The notes beneath the pieces are model-generated. The model made no database searches and was not told where the DNA came from. It was given only the letters and a program-made list of their open reading frames with translations. From assembly GCF_013408655.1 (NCBI RefSeq), contig NZ_JACCBP010000001.1, positions 2,542,001-2,606,000 on the forward strand: a DNA stretch of 64,000 bases, written 5' to 3'. Shown here one piece after another: positions 40,388 through 49,018 of the stretch (positions within the stretch are counted from its first letter, which is position 1; the number at the start of each line of letters is the position of its first letter). Made by a program: the position numbers and the translations under genes. Source of the stretch: Pigmentiphaga litoralis. Its GTDB lineage: Bacteria > Pseudomonadota > Gammaproteobacteria > Burkholderiales > Burkholderiaceae_B.

Positions 40388-41154
40388 CCCGACACGCGCA
40401 TGCCAATGATCAGGCGGCCGCATATCAGCCCCCCGCAACTGCGGCCGCAGACCGCCCGGTTCGCGTTCGCAATCTAGTCCGCGCATTCGGTGACAAGCGA
40501 GTACTGGACATCGTCTCGCTTGATATCGCACCTGGCGAATTCGTCGCGCTGATCGGAAAAAGCGGATCCGGAAAAAGCACGTTTCTGCGTGCGCTGGCCG
40601 ACCTGGATGACGACGTGCAGGGCTCTGGCAGCATTCAAGTTCCAGAGAACCGGGCGGTGCTGTTCCAGGACTCCCGGTTGCTTCCCTGGGAGAACGCGCT
40701 CAATAACGTGACCCTGGGATTGCGCGCCACCGATGCAGGGCAACGCGGACGACGGGTACTGAACGACGTCGGTCTTGCAGGGCGCGAACACGCGTGGCCA
40801 AACGCGCTGTCGGGTGGGGAACAGCAGCGGGTCGCCCTTGCCCGCTCACTGGTTCGCAGCCCGCAACTGCTGTTGGCCGACGAGCCCTTTGGCGCCTTGG
40901 ACGCGCTGACACGCATCAAGATACACGACCTGATGTTCAAGCTGGTCGAGGTACACCGCCCCACCGTGTTGCTCGTCACCCACGATGTGGATGAGGCGCT
41001 GGTGCTTGCAGACCGTGTGCTGGTCATGGATCAGGGACGGCTGATCGTGGACAAGCGGATCAGTTCGCCCCATCCGCGTCACAAGTCGTCCGATACCTTC
41101 GACACATTACGCAATGAGCTGCTCGCCGCGTTGGGCGTGGCCGTCAGCGTCTAG
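40384..41154 (+). CDS. ABC ATPase, SsuB/TauB type
   Basis: A 256-residue ATPase: Walker A GKSGSGKST near residue 58, Q-loop LFQDSRLLPWENALNNV, signature LSGGEQQRVALARSL, Walker B LLLADEPFGALD and H-loop VTHDVDEAL. The RLLPW-x-x-A Q-loop is a hallmark of the nitrate/sulfonate/taurine importer group. A 25-residue N-terminal extension precedes the domain. It energises the adjacent permease and is followed 20 bases later by the TauD-type gene. Confidence 0.9.
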   Translation: MTRHAHANDQAAAYQPPATAAADRPVRVRNLVRAFGDKRVLDIVSLDIAPGEFVALIGKSGSGKSTFLRALADLDDDVQGSGSIQVPENRAVLFQDSRLLPWENALNNVTLGLRATDAGQRGRRVLNDVGLAGREHAWPNALSGGEQQRVALARSLVRSPQLLLADEPFGALDALTRIKIHDLMFKLVEVHRPTVLLVTHDVDEALVLADRVLVMDQGRLIVDKRISSPHPRHKSSDTFDTLRNELLAALGVAVSV

Positions 41155-41174
41155 TCAATCATCAAGGAAATTTC

Positions 41175-42152
41175 ATGAACGCTCCGTATGCAGAAGGTCT
41201 GGTCCAGGAAGACGCGAACGATCTGGCTTTGCCAGACCACGTCCGGGTACGCCCGCTATCCGCCTACACCGGCGCAGAGATTCACGGTCTGGACCTCTCC
41301 CGGCCACTGTCGCCAGATGAAGTCCAGGCAGTCCAATCGGTGCTGTTGCAATGGAAGGTGGTGTTCTTTCGTGACCAACCTCTTTCACATGACCAGCACA
41401 TTGCGTTTTCCCGCCAGTTCGGAGAACTGACGGTGGGCCATCCCGTTTTCGGCCACGTCGACAACTATCCCGAGCTGTATGCCATCTCGAAATACCGGAA
41501 ATCGAATTCGCACGATTCGCGTCCGGAATTCAAGCCCTGGCTGGGCTGGCATACGGACGTCACCGCCGCCATCAATCCGCCGGCGGCGTCGATCCTGCGA
41601 GGGGTCGTCGTGCCACCGCATGGCGGCGACACGCAGTGGTCCAACCTGGCTGCCGCCTTCCGCGGGTTGTCCGATCCCTTGAAGGACTTTCTGCGCGGGC
41701 TGCGCGGCCGTCACGAATTCAGCGCGCCTGCTGGCGCCAAAGAGTCGCCGGAATATCGCGCCGCCGTCAGCCAGCGGCAATTGGTCAGCGAACACCCTCT
41801 GGTACGCCGCCATCCCCAAACGGGTGAAGAAGTGCTGTTCGTCAGCCCGGGCTTTCTCAAAAGCATCGTCGGGCTGCATGCGCGCGAAAGCCGCCTATTG
41901 CTCGAAATGCTGTGGGAGCACATCATCCGTCCGGAATTTACCGTGCGCTTCAAGTGGGAACCAGGTTCGATCGCCTTCTGGGACAATCAGGGCACGGCCC
42001 ACGCTCCGCCGTTCGACATCTTCGACTTGAGCTATGACCGTCAGTTGTTCCGTACCACCCTGGTCGGCACCGTGCCGGTTGGCGTGGACGGCCGTCCGTC
42101 CAGCGCCATCTCTGGAGATCCGATGCTGGCGCATCATTCCGCAGCATACTGA
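41175..42152 (+). CDS. TauD/TfdA-family Fe(II)/2-oxoglutarate dioxygenase
   Basis: A 325-residue non-haem iron oxygenase. Iron ligands are H126 and D128 (GWHTDVTA) plus the distal His in DNQGTAHAPPFD; an Arg for 2-oxoglutarate lies in RQLFRTTLVG. Family members release sulphite or sulphate from taurine, alkyl sulfonates or sulphate esters, or cleave aryloxyacetates. Its place after an SsuABC-like transporter favours a desulfonating or sulphatase role of the TauD/AtsK type. The substrate may be aromatic given the neighbourhood, but this is open. Confidence 0.87.
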   Translation: MNAPYAEGLVQEDANDLALPDHVRVRPLSAYTGAEIHGLDLSRPLSPDEVQAVQSVLLQWKVVFFRDQPLSHDQHIAFSRQFGELTVGHPVFGHVDNYPELYAISKYRKSNSHDSRPEFKPWLGWHTDVTAAINPPAASILRGVVVPPHGGDTQWSNLAAAFRGLSDPLKDFLRGLRGRHEFSAPAGAKESPEYRAAVSQRQLVSEHPLVRRHPQTGEEVLFVSPGFLKSIVGLHARESRLLLEMLWEHIIRPEFTVRFKWEPGSIAFWDNQGTAHAPPFDIFDLSYDRQLFRTTLVGTVPVGVDGRPSSAISGDPMLAHHSAAY

Positions 42153-42232
42153 GGATGAGTTAAAACGCTTCATGCACGACAACGACACCGCCGCCCGGCA
42201 GTTGTCGCCCTATCGAAGAAGCGAGCAGCCCA

Positions 42233-42820
42233 ATGAAGTGGATAGAACCGGTACGCCTGTCAGGCAAGGCCGTCAGGCTTGAACCCTTGCGCGCCGAGCA
42301 CCAGGTGGCGCTGCAAGACGCTGTTGCGGACGGCGCGCTGTCCGGGCTTTGGTTCACCAAAATTCCGTCGCCCGACGGCATGGGTGAAGAGATCGCCCGG
42401 CGGCTTGCGCTTCAGGACGCGGGCACCATGATCCCCTTCACGGTGCAAGACATCGCGACCGGAAAGGCGCTGGGCATGACGACGTTCATGAATATCGAAC
42501 CGGCGCATCGGCGGCTGGAAATCGGGTCCACGTGGTACCGGGCGTCGGCGCAGCGCACCGGTGTCAATACCGACTGCAAGCGGCTGCTGCTGACGCATGC
42601 TTTCGAAACGCTGGCTTGCATTGCGGTCGAGTTTCGGACGTCGTCGTTCAATCGGGCGAGTCGCGCCGCGATCGAACGACTGGGCGCCAAGCTGGATGGC
42701 GTGTTGCGCAGCCACCAGATTGTCGAGGGCAACATTCTGCGCGACACCTACGTGTACAGCATCACCGCGAGTGAATGGCCGGCGGTGAAAAAGAACCTGT
42801 CGGTGCTGGCCAGGGACTAG
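42233..42820 (+). CDS. GNAT-family N-acetyltransferase (RimJ/RimL-like)
   Basis: A 195-residue acetyltransferase. The acetyl-CoA region reads GSTWYRASAQRTGVNTDCKRLLLTHAFE and VEFRTSSFNRASRAAIERLGAKLDG, the beta4-beta5 and N-x-x-S-x-x-A segments of RimJ/RimL-type enzymes that modify protein N-termini, amino acids or small amines. It follows the dioxygenase gene by 80 bases; a link with the sulfonate operon is not evident. The acceptor is unknown. Confidence 0.83.
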   Translation: MKWIEPVRLSGKAVRLEPLRAEHQVALQDAVADGALSGLWFTKIPSPDGMGEEIARRLALQDAGTMIPFTVQDIATGKALGMTTFMNIEPAHRRLEIGSTWYRASAQRTGVNTDCKRLLLTHAFETLACIAVEFRTSSFNRASRAAIERLGAKLDGVLRSHQIVEGNILRDTYVYSITASEWPAVKKNLSVLARD

Positions 42821-42911
42821 TACTCGGTGGTACAGAGTGCAGCGGTGGTGCGAGCCCGGCTCGTTCAACCGAGCCCATCCCTGGCTCATCCGCACTCCCG
42901 AGTTACGAGCC

Positions 42912-42936
42912 GTCACAATCCTCATATGATTGTCAC
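42912..42936. promoter_or_regulatory. Inverted repeat GTCACAATC-N7-GATTGTCAC
   Basis: Nine-base arms with a single mismatch pair, located 42 bases before the LuxR-type regulator start. It could be an autoregulatory site or part of the promoter region. Confidence 0.45.
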
Positions 42937-42977
42937 TGCAGCGCGGATCTACCTTGGCGCTTACCAGGACAATTTGA

Positions 42978-43628
42978 ATGAACGTACTCATTATTGAGCA
43001 GTTGCCAAGTGTCCAGCACGCCATACGCCGCGTCGTGGAAGCGATGCCCGAGTTCAAGAAGCTGACGACAGTCGGACGGGACGCGGCGCATGAATCGGTG
43101 GATGCACGACAGAACACGCTGCTTATCTTTGGCTGCTCGGCCAATCTCGTTGAAGACCGGGCCTTGTTGGCTGAGACGATCCAGCGGTATGCGCCTTTGC
43201 GCAGCCTGGCCCTGTACGAAAACCCGGACCTGGATTTTGCGCATAGCGCGGTCCGCCTTGGTGTCGCGGGCTATGTGTCGAAGGCTGCCGCACCGATCGT
43301 GATGCGGGCGTCCTTGAATCTGTTGCGCGTCGGCGGCAGTTGTTATCCCCCGCTCGCACGGACACGGCCCATCGGGACGCGCGACGCACCGACCTTCATG
43401 GAGCCTGGCGGCTTGCGTTTGACGGCCGCAGCACCTCCCCACCTGACGGGCCGCCAGACCCAGCTTCTGGGCATGCTTGCTGCCGGCAAGGACGCGCGTG
43501 CGGTGGGCAAGAAGATGGGCGTGACCGTTGCCACCGTCAGAAGCCATGCCAACAAGCTGTATCACAAGCTGGGCGCGCGAAACCGTGCTGAAGCGGTGTT
43601 CAACGCTTCGCGGTTGGGATTGGTCTAG
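42978..43628 (+). CDS. LuxR/NarL-type regulator with a degenerate receiver domain
   Basis: A 216-residue protein with a receiver-like N-terminal domain and a C-terminal LuxR helix-turn-helix (LTGRQTQLLGMLAAGKDARAVGKKMGVTVATVRSHANKLYHKLGARNRAEAV). In the receiver domain the acidic pair is E7-Q8 rather than two acids, and the region expected to hold the phosphoacceptor Asp reads LLIFGCSANL with no Asp. Lys102 (GYVSKAA) is kept. Phosphorylation therefore seems unlikely. No histidine kinase gene is adjacent. It may respond to a ligand or protein partner, or act constitutively. Confidence 0.85.
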   Translation: MNVLIIEQLPSVQHAIRRVVEAMPEFKKLTTVGRDAAHESVDARQNTLLIFGCSANLVEDRALLAETIQRYAPLRSLALYENPDLDFAHSAVRLGVAGYVSKAAAPIVMRASLNLLRVGGSCYPPLARTRPIGTRDAPTFMEPGGLRLTAAAPPHLTGRQTQLLGMLAAGKDARAVGKKMGVTVATVRSHANKLYHKLGARNRAEAVFNASRLGLV

Positions 43629-43673
43629 CCCAGGTGGAAGAGGATAGCTGAGTCAACGCCGCGCATGCGGGGC

Positions 43674-44669
43674 TCAGTTGATCTTCAAATTACCTTGCCT
43701 GATGAAGTCAGCGATCTGCCGTGCCTCGCGGCGGTAGCTGTCACCGAACTGCGCTGCCGTCTGGCGTTTGACGATGATGCCCTCCCCCGCCAGCTTTTCC
43801 GCCACGGCGGGATCCTGCAGGGCCTTGCCGATGGCCAAGTTCCATTGGTCGACAATGGCCGGTGGGGTGCCGGGCGGCGCAAACAGGCCCAAGGCCCCGC
43901 TTGCATTGAAGCCCGGTGCGCCCTTGTCGGCGATGACCGGCAGGTCCGGAAACAGCGGCGACGCATCGGGCGACCCGATAGCCAGGGCGCGCACTGTACC
44001 TGCCTGCAGATGGCCGGCCGCCAGCGATGACGAGCTGAAGGTAGCCTGCACCCGGCCGCCCAACATGTCCGTCAACATCTGGGCAGCGCCCTTGTAGGGC
44101 ACGGCCGTCATGCGCGTCCCGAACACGGAGTTCAGATGTTCGAGCGCAAAGTGGTTGGGCGATCCAGTGCCGCTTGTGCCGAAGTTGATTTGGCTGGGTC
44201 GGGCCTTGACGTAGGCAATGAACTCGTCAAACGTCTTTGCGGGGAAATCGGCATTCACCAGCAACAGGGTGGTCGGGCGCCCGACCGACGCAACGGGGAT
44301 CAGGTCATTGACGGGATCGAAGGCCAGATTGCGTTCGATGGCGCTTGCGATCTGCAAGGACGTATAGGCGGTGAACAGCACGGTGTAGCCGTCGGGCCGG
44401 GCCTTGGCCACGACGCCGGCGCCGATCACGCCGGCCGCGCCGCCTTTGTTGTCGGGCACGACGGGCTGGCCAAGAATGGGGGCCAGTGCCGCCCCCACCT
44501 GCCGCGCCACGGTGTCGACAATCGCCCCGGGCGGATAGCCGATGACGAGCGATACCGGGCGGACCGGGAAGGTGGCCTGGGCCTGGACGATCGCGGGCGC
44601 GCCGGCCAGCAGGCTGGCCAGCGCAGCCGACGTCAACCAGCGGGCCAATGGGTAGGGGAAGTGGGGCAT
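43674..44669 (-). CDS. Bug-family solute receptor 4
   Basis: A 331-residue receptor with a signal peptide ending PAIVQAQ (about 31), VSLVIGYPPGAIVDTVARQ and the pocket loop VPDNKGGAAGVIG. The second loop has VPDNK where most relatives have VENR or VENK, a noticeable change at the ligand site. It is divergent from a LysR gene 156 bases away, with a symmetrical site between them, so is probably induced by that regulator. Confidence 0.86.
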   Translation of the reverse strand: MPHFPYPLARWLTSAALASLLAGAPAIVQAQATFPVRPVSLVIGYPPGAIVDTVARQVGAALAPILGQPVVPDNKGGAAGVIGAGVVAKARPDGYTVLFTAYTSLQIASAIERNLAFDPVNDLIPVASVGRPTTLLLVNADFPAKTFDEFIAYVKARPSQINFGTSGTGSPNHFALEHLNSVFGTRMTAVPYKGAAQMLTDMLGGRVQATFSSSSLAAGHLQAGTVRALAIGSPDASPLFPDLPVIADKGAPGFNASGALGLFAPPGTPPAIVDQWNLAIGKALQDPAVAEKLAGEGIIVKRQTAAQFGDSYRREARQIADFIRQGNLKIN

Positions 44670-44741
44670 GTCGTCTCGCTGCAGCAGGGGCGGACATCAA
44701 GGTAGAGGGGCACGTCCCGGAAGGCAAGACGGCGATCGCAG

Positions 44742-44760
44742 CTTTCCGCCTGGTGGAAAG
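44742..44760. promoter_or_regulatory. LysR-type site CTTTCC-N7-GGAAAG
   Basis: A perfect 6-base-arm inverted repeat with T-N11-A spacing inside (TCC-N7-GGA), located between Bug receptor 4 and the LysR gene. It resembles a classical LTTR recognition site. A related half-site CTTTCC occurs upstream of the ornithine-cyclodeaminase-like gene. Confidence 0.6.
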
Positions 44761-44825
44761 AGCACCCGATCCGGTACGCTAGCGATCCTCCGATGACTGG
44801 CTACTGACCGAAGGCGCCTGCTCCC

Positions 44826-45725
44826 ATGATCTCGCTGCTGGACCCCAAATGGGCAACGTTCGTTGAAGTTGCGGAATCCGGCAGCCTGACGCGGGCGGCC
44901 GTGCATCTGAACGTGCCGCAATCGATGGTCAGCCGCCACATTGCGCAGCTGGAGCGCGATTGCAAGAATCGCCTGTTCCGCCGGACGGGCCGAGGCGTCG
45001 TGCTGACGGCGTTTGGCGAACAGGTCTTTCCGCGTATCCAGGCGATCATTGCGGACGCCGAACGTATTTCCGACGCCATCGAAACGTCGAGCGGCTTGCC
45101 GGTGGGCGAAGTGCGCGTGGGCTTGCTGCCATCGACCGTCCCCTTGCTGGCCAGCACGCTGTATGCGCATGTTCAGGCTGCGTTCCCTGGCGTGCAGTTG
45201 CACCTGAGCGAAGGTCCCAGCAGCATCCTTGAAGAACAACTGGGCGAGGGGCGGCTGGACATGGGGCTGCTGCTGCGCGAAGGCCAGCCACCGACGGCGG
45301 ACGAGACGCTGCTGGCACAGCCCCATTTGCGGGTAGTGGGACCGGCCGGCGATCCGTTGCTAGCGACCGGCACGATTGCACTGGCGAAGCTGGCCGGCCT
45401 GCCTTTGATCGTGCCGAGCCGCCCTCATCCCTTGCGGGCGCGGCTGGACAGCCTGGCCGAGGCGCGCGGCATGCGGCTGCTGTTTGCGGTCGAGGCCGAT
45501 TCGATCCGGCTGCAGCACGAAGTCGTCGCGGCGGGCGGCGGCTACGCGTTGACGTCGGGGCTGTTCGAATCCATAGCCGACCCCCGTCTGGCCAGCGCCA
45601 GGATCGTGAAGCCGCTGCTTCCGCGCAGCCTTGTGCTGGCGCATTCCATCCGGCGGCCGCACACGCTGGCGACGCGCGCCGTGCAACGCCTGATCGGCCA
45701 GGTGGCGCCCAAGCTGCTGAAGTAA
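44826..45725 (+). CDS. LysR-type regulator
   Basis: A 299-residue LTTR with the helix-turn-helix in FVEVAESGSLTRAAVHLNVPQSMVSRHIAQLERD and the linker CKNRLFRRTGRGVVLTAFGEQV. The effector domain starts GEVRVGLLPSTV, in the Nac/CbbR-like branch that often regulates nitrogen or organic acid use. Candidate boxes lie both upstream (44742-44760) and downstream (45771-45795), so it probably controls Bug receptor 4 and the following OCD-DapA-Bug operon. The ATG at 44826 starts the conserved region directly. Confidence 0.87.
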   Translation: MISLLDPKWATFVEVAESGSLTRAAVHLNVPQSMVSRHIAQLERDCKNRLFRRTGRGVVLTAFGEQVFPRIQAIIADAERISDAIETSSGLPVGEVRVGLLPSTVPLLASTLYAHVQAAFPGVQLHLSEGPSSILEEQLGEGRLDMGLLLREGQPPTADETLLAQPHLRVVGPAGDPLLATGTIALAKLAGLPLIVPSRPHPLRARLDSLAEARGMRLLFAVEADSIRLQHEVVAAGGGYALTSGLFESIADPRLASARIVKPLLPRSLVLAHSIRRPHTLATRAVQRLIGQVAPKLLK

Positions 45726-45770
45726 GCGACGGGTCGCAGGCGGCGGATCGTCTGCGCCGCGCCCTGCCGC

Positions 45771-45795
45771 CAGCTATCTGCGCGGTAGATAGCTG
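45771..45795. promoter_or_regulatory. LysR-type site CAGCTATCT-N7-AGATAGCTG
   Basis: A perfect 9-base-arm inverted repeat containing ATCT-N7-AGAT, a T-N11-A motif. It lies 46 bases after the LysR stop and 77 bases before the OCD start, a suitable activator position. A terminator is less likely because no T run follows. Confidence 0.65.
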
Positions 45796-45871
45796 CTTTC
45801 CTGTGCGGTCCCTGGCTCGCTGCCGGCATTGCTTCTAACGTTGCGCCATCCGCTGACAAAGGAGCGCCACG

Positions 45872-46888
45872 TTGACTGCCACGCTGCCCCGGGCTGCTGT
45901 CCAGGTCCCGACTGTTTTCATCAGTGACGACGCCGTCATGCACCTGACCGATTGGCCGTCCGCCATCGCAGCCTTGCGACAGGCCTACGAAAGCCCGGTG
46001 ACACCGGATATGGTGCCGCCCAGGATGATGGCCCGCGGCCAGGGCTTCTGGCTGCGCAGTCTGTGCGCGGTGTCGCCGTCGGGCGAGACCATGGGCAGCA
46101 AGCTCATTGCCGCATCGCCGCGCGCCCACCGCGCGAGCTATCTGATTTCCTTGTTCGATCAACGCACGATGGACCTGGTTGCCCTGATCGACGGCAACCA
46201 GATCACGGGCATTCGTACCGCCGCCACCGCCGCCCTGGCCGTGGACTTGCTGGCGCCCCGCAAACGGCTGCGGGTCGCGGTGATCGGCAGCGGCTTCGAA
46301 GCCCAGGGGCAACTGGCCGCGCTGCTGTCCATCCGTCCTGTCGAACGGGTCCGGGTGTACAGCCCCACGCCCGCCAGCCGCGCGCGCTTCGTCGACCGTT
46401 TCCTTGCCAAGGTGAATGACGTGCAGGCTGCAGAGTCAGCCCGCCAGGCCGTCGAGGGCGCCGATGTCGTGCTGTGCGCCGCGCGCAGTCGTGACGAGTC
46501 GCCAGTGCTGTCGGGCGCCTGGCTCGAGGCCGGCATGACGGTGGTGTCGATCGGGTCGACCTTGCCGGAACAACGCGAGATCGACGCCGACGCGATGGCG
46601 CGCGCGGCAATCATCGTGGCCGACATGCCCGATGAAGTGGCGCATGACACGGGCGACGCCATCGCGGCACGGCGCGCCCACATCGACATCGACAGCAAAC
46701 TCATTTCGCTGGCCGACCTTGCCTCGGGACGCGCGGCAGGACGCCGCAGCCCGGACGCGATTGCGCTCTACAAGTCCGTGGGTAGCGCCTTGCAGGACGT
46801 CGTCATTGCCGAAGCGCTTTGGCGCAAGGCGCGTGACGAAGGCCACTGCACGGTGCTGCCGCAGACCATCCTGACGATCGATAAATAA
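45872..46888 (+). CDS. Ornithine cyclodeaminase/mu-crystallin-family protein
   Basis: A 338-residue protein of the OCD/mu-crystallin family. Visible motifs are MGSKLIAASPR with the substrate-binding Lys region, GNQITGIRTAATAALAVDLL, the NAD(P)-binding loop VAVIGSGFEAQGQLAALL and the late IALYKSVGSALQDVVIAEAL block. Members include ornithine cyclodeaminase, alanine dehydrogenase and ketimine or pyrroline-carboxylate reductases. A TTG start at 45872 is preceded by AAAGGAG. It heads an operon with a DapA-like aldolase and a Bug receptor, suggesting imino-acid chemistry; the exact reaction is unknown. Confidence 0.84.
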   Translation: MTATLPRAAVQVPTVFISDDAVMHLTDWPSAIAALRQAYESPVTPDMVPPRMMARGQGFWLRSLCAVSPSGETMGSKLIAASPRAHRASYLISLFDQRTMDLVALIDGNQITGIRTAATAALAVDLLAPRKRLRVAVIGSGFEAQGQLAALLSIRPVERVRVYSPTPASRARFVDRFLAKVNDVQAAESARQAVEGADVVLCAARSRDESPVLSGAWLEAGMTVVSIGSTLPEQREIDADAMARAAIIVADMPDEVAHDTGDAIAARRAHIDIDSKLISLADLASGRAAGRRSPDAIALYKSVGSALQDVVIAEALWRKARDEGHCTVLPQTILTIDK

Positions 46889-46923
46889 CGCCCTATTCAC
46901 CAACCCATCACTGGAACGACTCC

Positions 46924-47943
46924 ATGGCCAACTACAAGAAACACGAAGCCCGTCAATGGGCACGCGAACACCTGACCGGATGTTCGTCGGTCACGATCCC
47001 GAGCTACAGCGCCGACCTGACCCGCCTCAATGAACGCGGCATTCGCCACGATGTGCAGCGCGTGATCGACTCCGGCTTTTCGTACACCCTGCTGTGCACC
47101 GAAGTCGCCATCACACCCGAAGAAAATGCGCAGTTCACATCGTGGGCACGCGACACGGCCGGCAATCGGCTGGGCCTGTTCTTTCATGCGGCGTTTGGCA
47201 CCCTGCAGGAAAACATCCGTGCGGTGAAGCTGGCCGAAGCGGCGGGTGCGGACCTGGTGCTGCTGTCCTATCCGCCGCAATTCTGGCCGACCAGCGAGCA
47301 GGAAATCTTCGACTACACCAAGACCTTCTGCGATGCCACCGACCTGGGTGTGATGCTGTTTCCAATTCCGCTCTGGGGCTTCGAGCGTATCCACCCGGCG
47401 GGCATGTCGGTCGCGTTCGTGCGGCGCCTGCTGGATGCGTGCCCGAACATCGTCGCCATCAAGGCCGAACAGGGCTTTCCACTGGTGGCGGGGCTGTGCG
47501 AGATGTATCACCATTTCAGGGACGAGGTCGTGATCAGCTGCCCGATCGAAGGTGACGCCATCCCGATGATGAGCCTGATGACGCTGCAGTTTTCAGGCAC
47601 CAGCTACACGCAGTGGATGGGTGATCATTACCCCAAGACGTTCGAGCTTGCCCGCAACGGACAATGGGAAGAAGCCATGGAGCGGTTCTGGAGCGTGTCC
47701 CCGGCCCGCAAGGCGGCGGGGGCTGCCACGGCGGCCTATGTCATGGGCACCGACGTGCTGAACCGCACCAACTGGAAGTACATGGACTGGCTTGCTGGAT
47801 TCAATGGCGGCCCACTGCGGGCGCCGGCGATGCGCATTCCCGATCGCTGGATGAAGACGCTGAGGCAAGGGCTGATCGCATCGGGATTGCCGGTGACGTC
47901 AGACCCCGACAGTGCGTTCATCACGGGCCGGTTCCCCTGCTGA
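46924..47943 (+). CDS. DapA-like (class I aldolase) family protein
   Basis: A 339-residue protein of the dihydrodipicolinate synthase superfamily. The N-terminal half forms the aldolase barrel (VTIPSYSADLTRLNERGIRHDV) and the Schiff-base Lys is likely that in NIVAIKAEQG near residue 181. The usual GTTGE loop of DapA is replaced by LLCTEVAITPEENAQF, so this is a divergent branch, possibly a hydratase or aldolase acting on 2-oxo acids. It lies 35 bases after the OCD-like gene. Substrate unknown. Confidence 0.8.
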   Translation: MANYKKHEARQWAREHLTGCSSVTIPSYSADLTRLNERGIRHDVQRVIDSGFSYTLLCTEVAITPEENAQFTSWARDTAGNRLGLFFHAAFGTLQENIRAVKLAEAAGADLVLLSYPPQFWPTSEQEIFDYTKTFCDATDLGVMLFPIPLWGFERIHPAGMSVAFVRRLLDACPNIVAIKAEQGFPLVAGLCEMYHHFRDEVVISCPIEGDAIPMMSLMTLQFSGTSYTQWMGDHYPKTFELARNGQWEEAMERFWSVSPARKAAGAATAAYVMGTDVLNRTNWKYMDWLAGFNGGPLRAPAMRIPDRWMKTLRQGLIASGLPVTSDPDSAFITGRFPC

Positions 47944-48004
47944 GGGGTCAGACACCAAGGCGGGTAACGCCCACAATAACAACGACATTCGGAGACATAT
48001 CCCC

Positions 48005-48991
48005 ATGACTGCTCACCGTTCCTGGGTCCATCGCGTCACGCATGCCAGCGCCAGCGCATTGAGCGCCCTGCTGCTGACCCTTACGGCCGTCCACCCGGCG
48101 CAGGCGCAGCCCGGCCCCATCAAGGTCATCGTGCCTTACCCGGCAGGCGGCGTGACCGACCTGGCTGCCCGCGTGCTGACCGAACGGATGGCCAGGACAC
48201 TGCAACAGACGATCATCATTGAAAACGTTGCGGGGGCAGGCAGCCGTATCGGTACGGTGTCCGCCATGCAGGCCAAGCCGGATGGAAGCACCTTGCTGTT
48301 CACCAACATCAGCTACAGCACGCTGCCGCTGGTGGACCCGGGCTTCAGGCAGTCGCCCTTGACCGCCTTTGCACCGGTCGGACTGGCGGCCACGTACGGC
48401 GCGATCCTGGTCGTGCATCCAAGCCTGCCGGTCAAGACCCTGACCGAGCTGGTCGAGTACGCGCGCCGGCATCCGGGGCAGCTGTCGTACGGCAGCGCGG
48501 GGATAGGCAGCGGATCCCATTTTGCGGGGGAATACCTGAAGGCGCTGACCGGCACCGACATCATCCACGTGCCGTACAAGTCGACCACCGCGGCGTTGAA
48601 TGATCTGATTGGCGGACGCATTTCGATGGGCATCGATGCCACGGTCAAACCGTATATCGACAGCGGCAAATTGCGTGCGCTTGCCATCGTGGGATCACAA
48701 CGCGACGCGCGGCTGCCCGCCGTGCCGATCGCGGATCAGGCCGGCGTGCCGGGGCTGGACATGGATGCGTGGCTGGGAATGATGGCGCCGGTGGGAACAC
48801 CACCGGCTACCCTCAAGGCCTTGAACGGCGCGTTGAATGCCGCCCTGGGAGATCCCGCCGTGAAGGAGCAGTTCGCATCGCTGGGACTGAACCTGCAGCA
48901 GGGTGGCCCGGAGCTGCTGACGCAGCAATTGCAGAAAGACGCCGCCCTGTACAAAAGCATTGTCGACAAGGCCAATCTGCGGTTCGAGTAA
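48005..48991 (+). CDS. Bug-family solute receptor 5 of the OCD-DapA operon
   Basis: A 328-residue receptor with a signal peptide ending VHPAQAQ (about 35), IKVIVPYPAGGVTDLAARV and VENVAGAGSRIG. As the last gene of the OCD/DapA-like operon it probably brings in that pathway's substrate, perhaps an amino or imino acid (inference). The ATG at 48005 is preferred over a distant upstream start because it begins a normal signal peptide. The stop codon lies within a strong bidirectional terminator hairpin. Confidence 0.87.
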   Translation: MTAHRSWVHRVTHASASALSALLLTLTAVHPAQAQPGPIKVIVPYPAGGVTDLAARVLTERMARTLQQTIIIENVAGAGSRIGTVSAMQAKPDGSTLLFTNISYSTLPLVDPGFRQSPLTAFAPVGLAATYGAILVVHPSLPVKTLTELVEYARRHPGQLSYGSAGIGSGSHFAGEYLKALTGTDIIHVPYKSTTAALNDLIGGRISMGIDATVKPYIDSGKLRALAIVGSQRDARLPAVPIADQAGVPGLDMDAWLGMMAPVGTPPATLKALNGALNAALGDPAVKEQFASLGLNLQQGGPELLTQQLQKDAALYKSIVDKANLRFE

Positions 48992-49011
48992 AGGGCGGGC
49001 GCCCTTTACTC
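48986..49011. terminator. Bidirectional intrinsic terminator
   Basis: GAGTAAAGGGC (48986-48996) pairs perfectly with GCCCTTTACTC (49001-49011) over 11 bp around the loop GGGC. It includes the stop codon of Bug receptor 5 and lies 7 bases past the end of tctA on the other strand. T-rich stretches occur only weakly, but the stem is strong and sits between convergent genes. Confidence 0.7.
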
Positions 49012-49018
49012 TCCCCCC

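Noticed and set aside
45771..45795. Inverted repeat after the LysR gene as an intrinsic terminator
   Set aside because: No T-rich tail follows, and the ATCT-N7-AGAT form with T-N11-A spacing fits a LysR site upstream of the next operon better.
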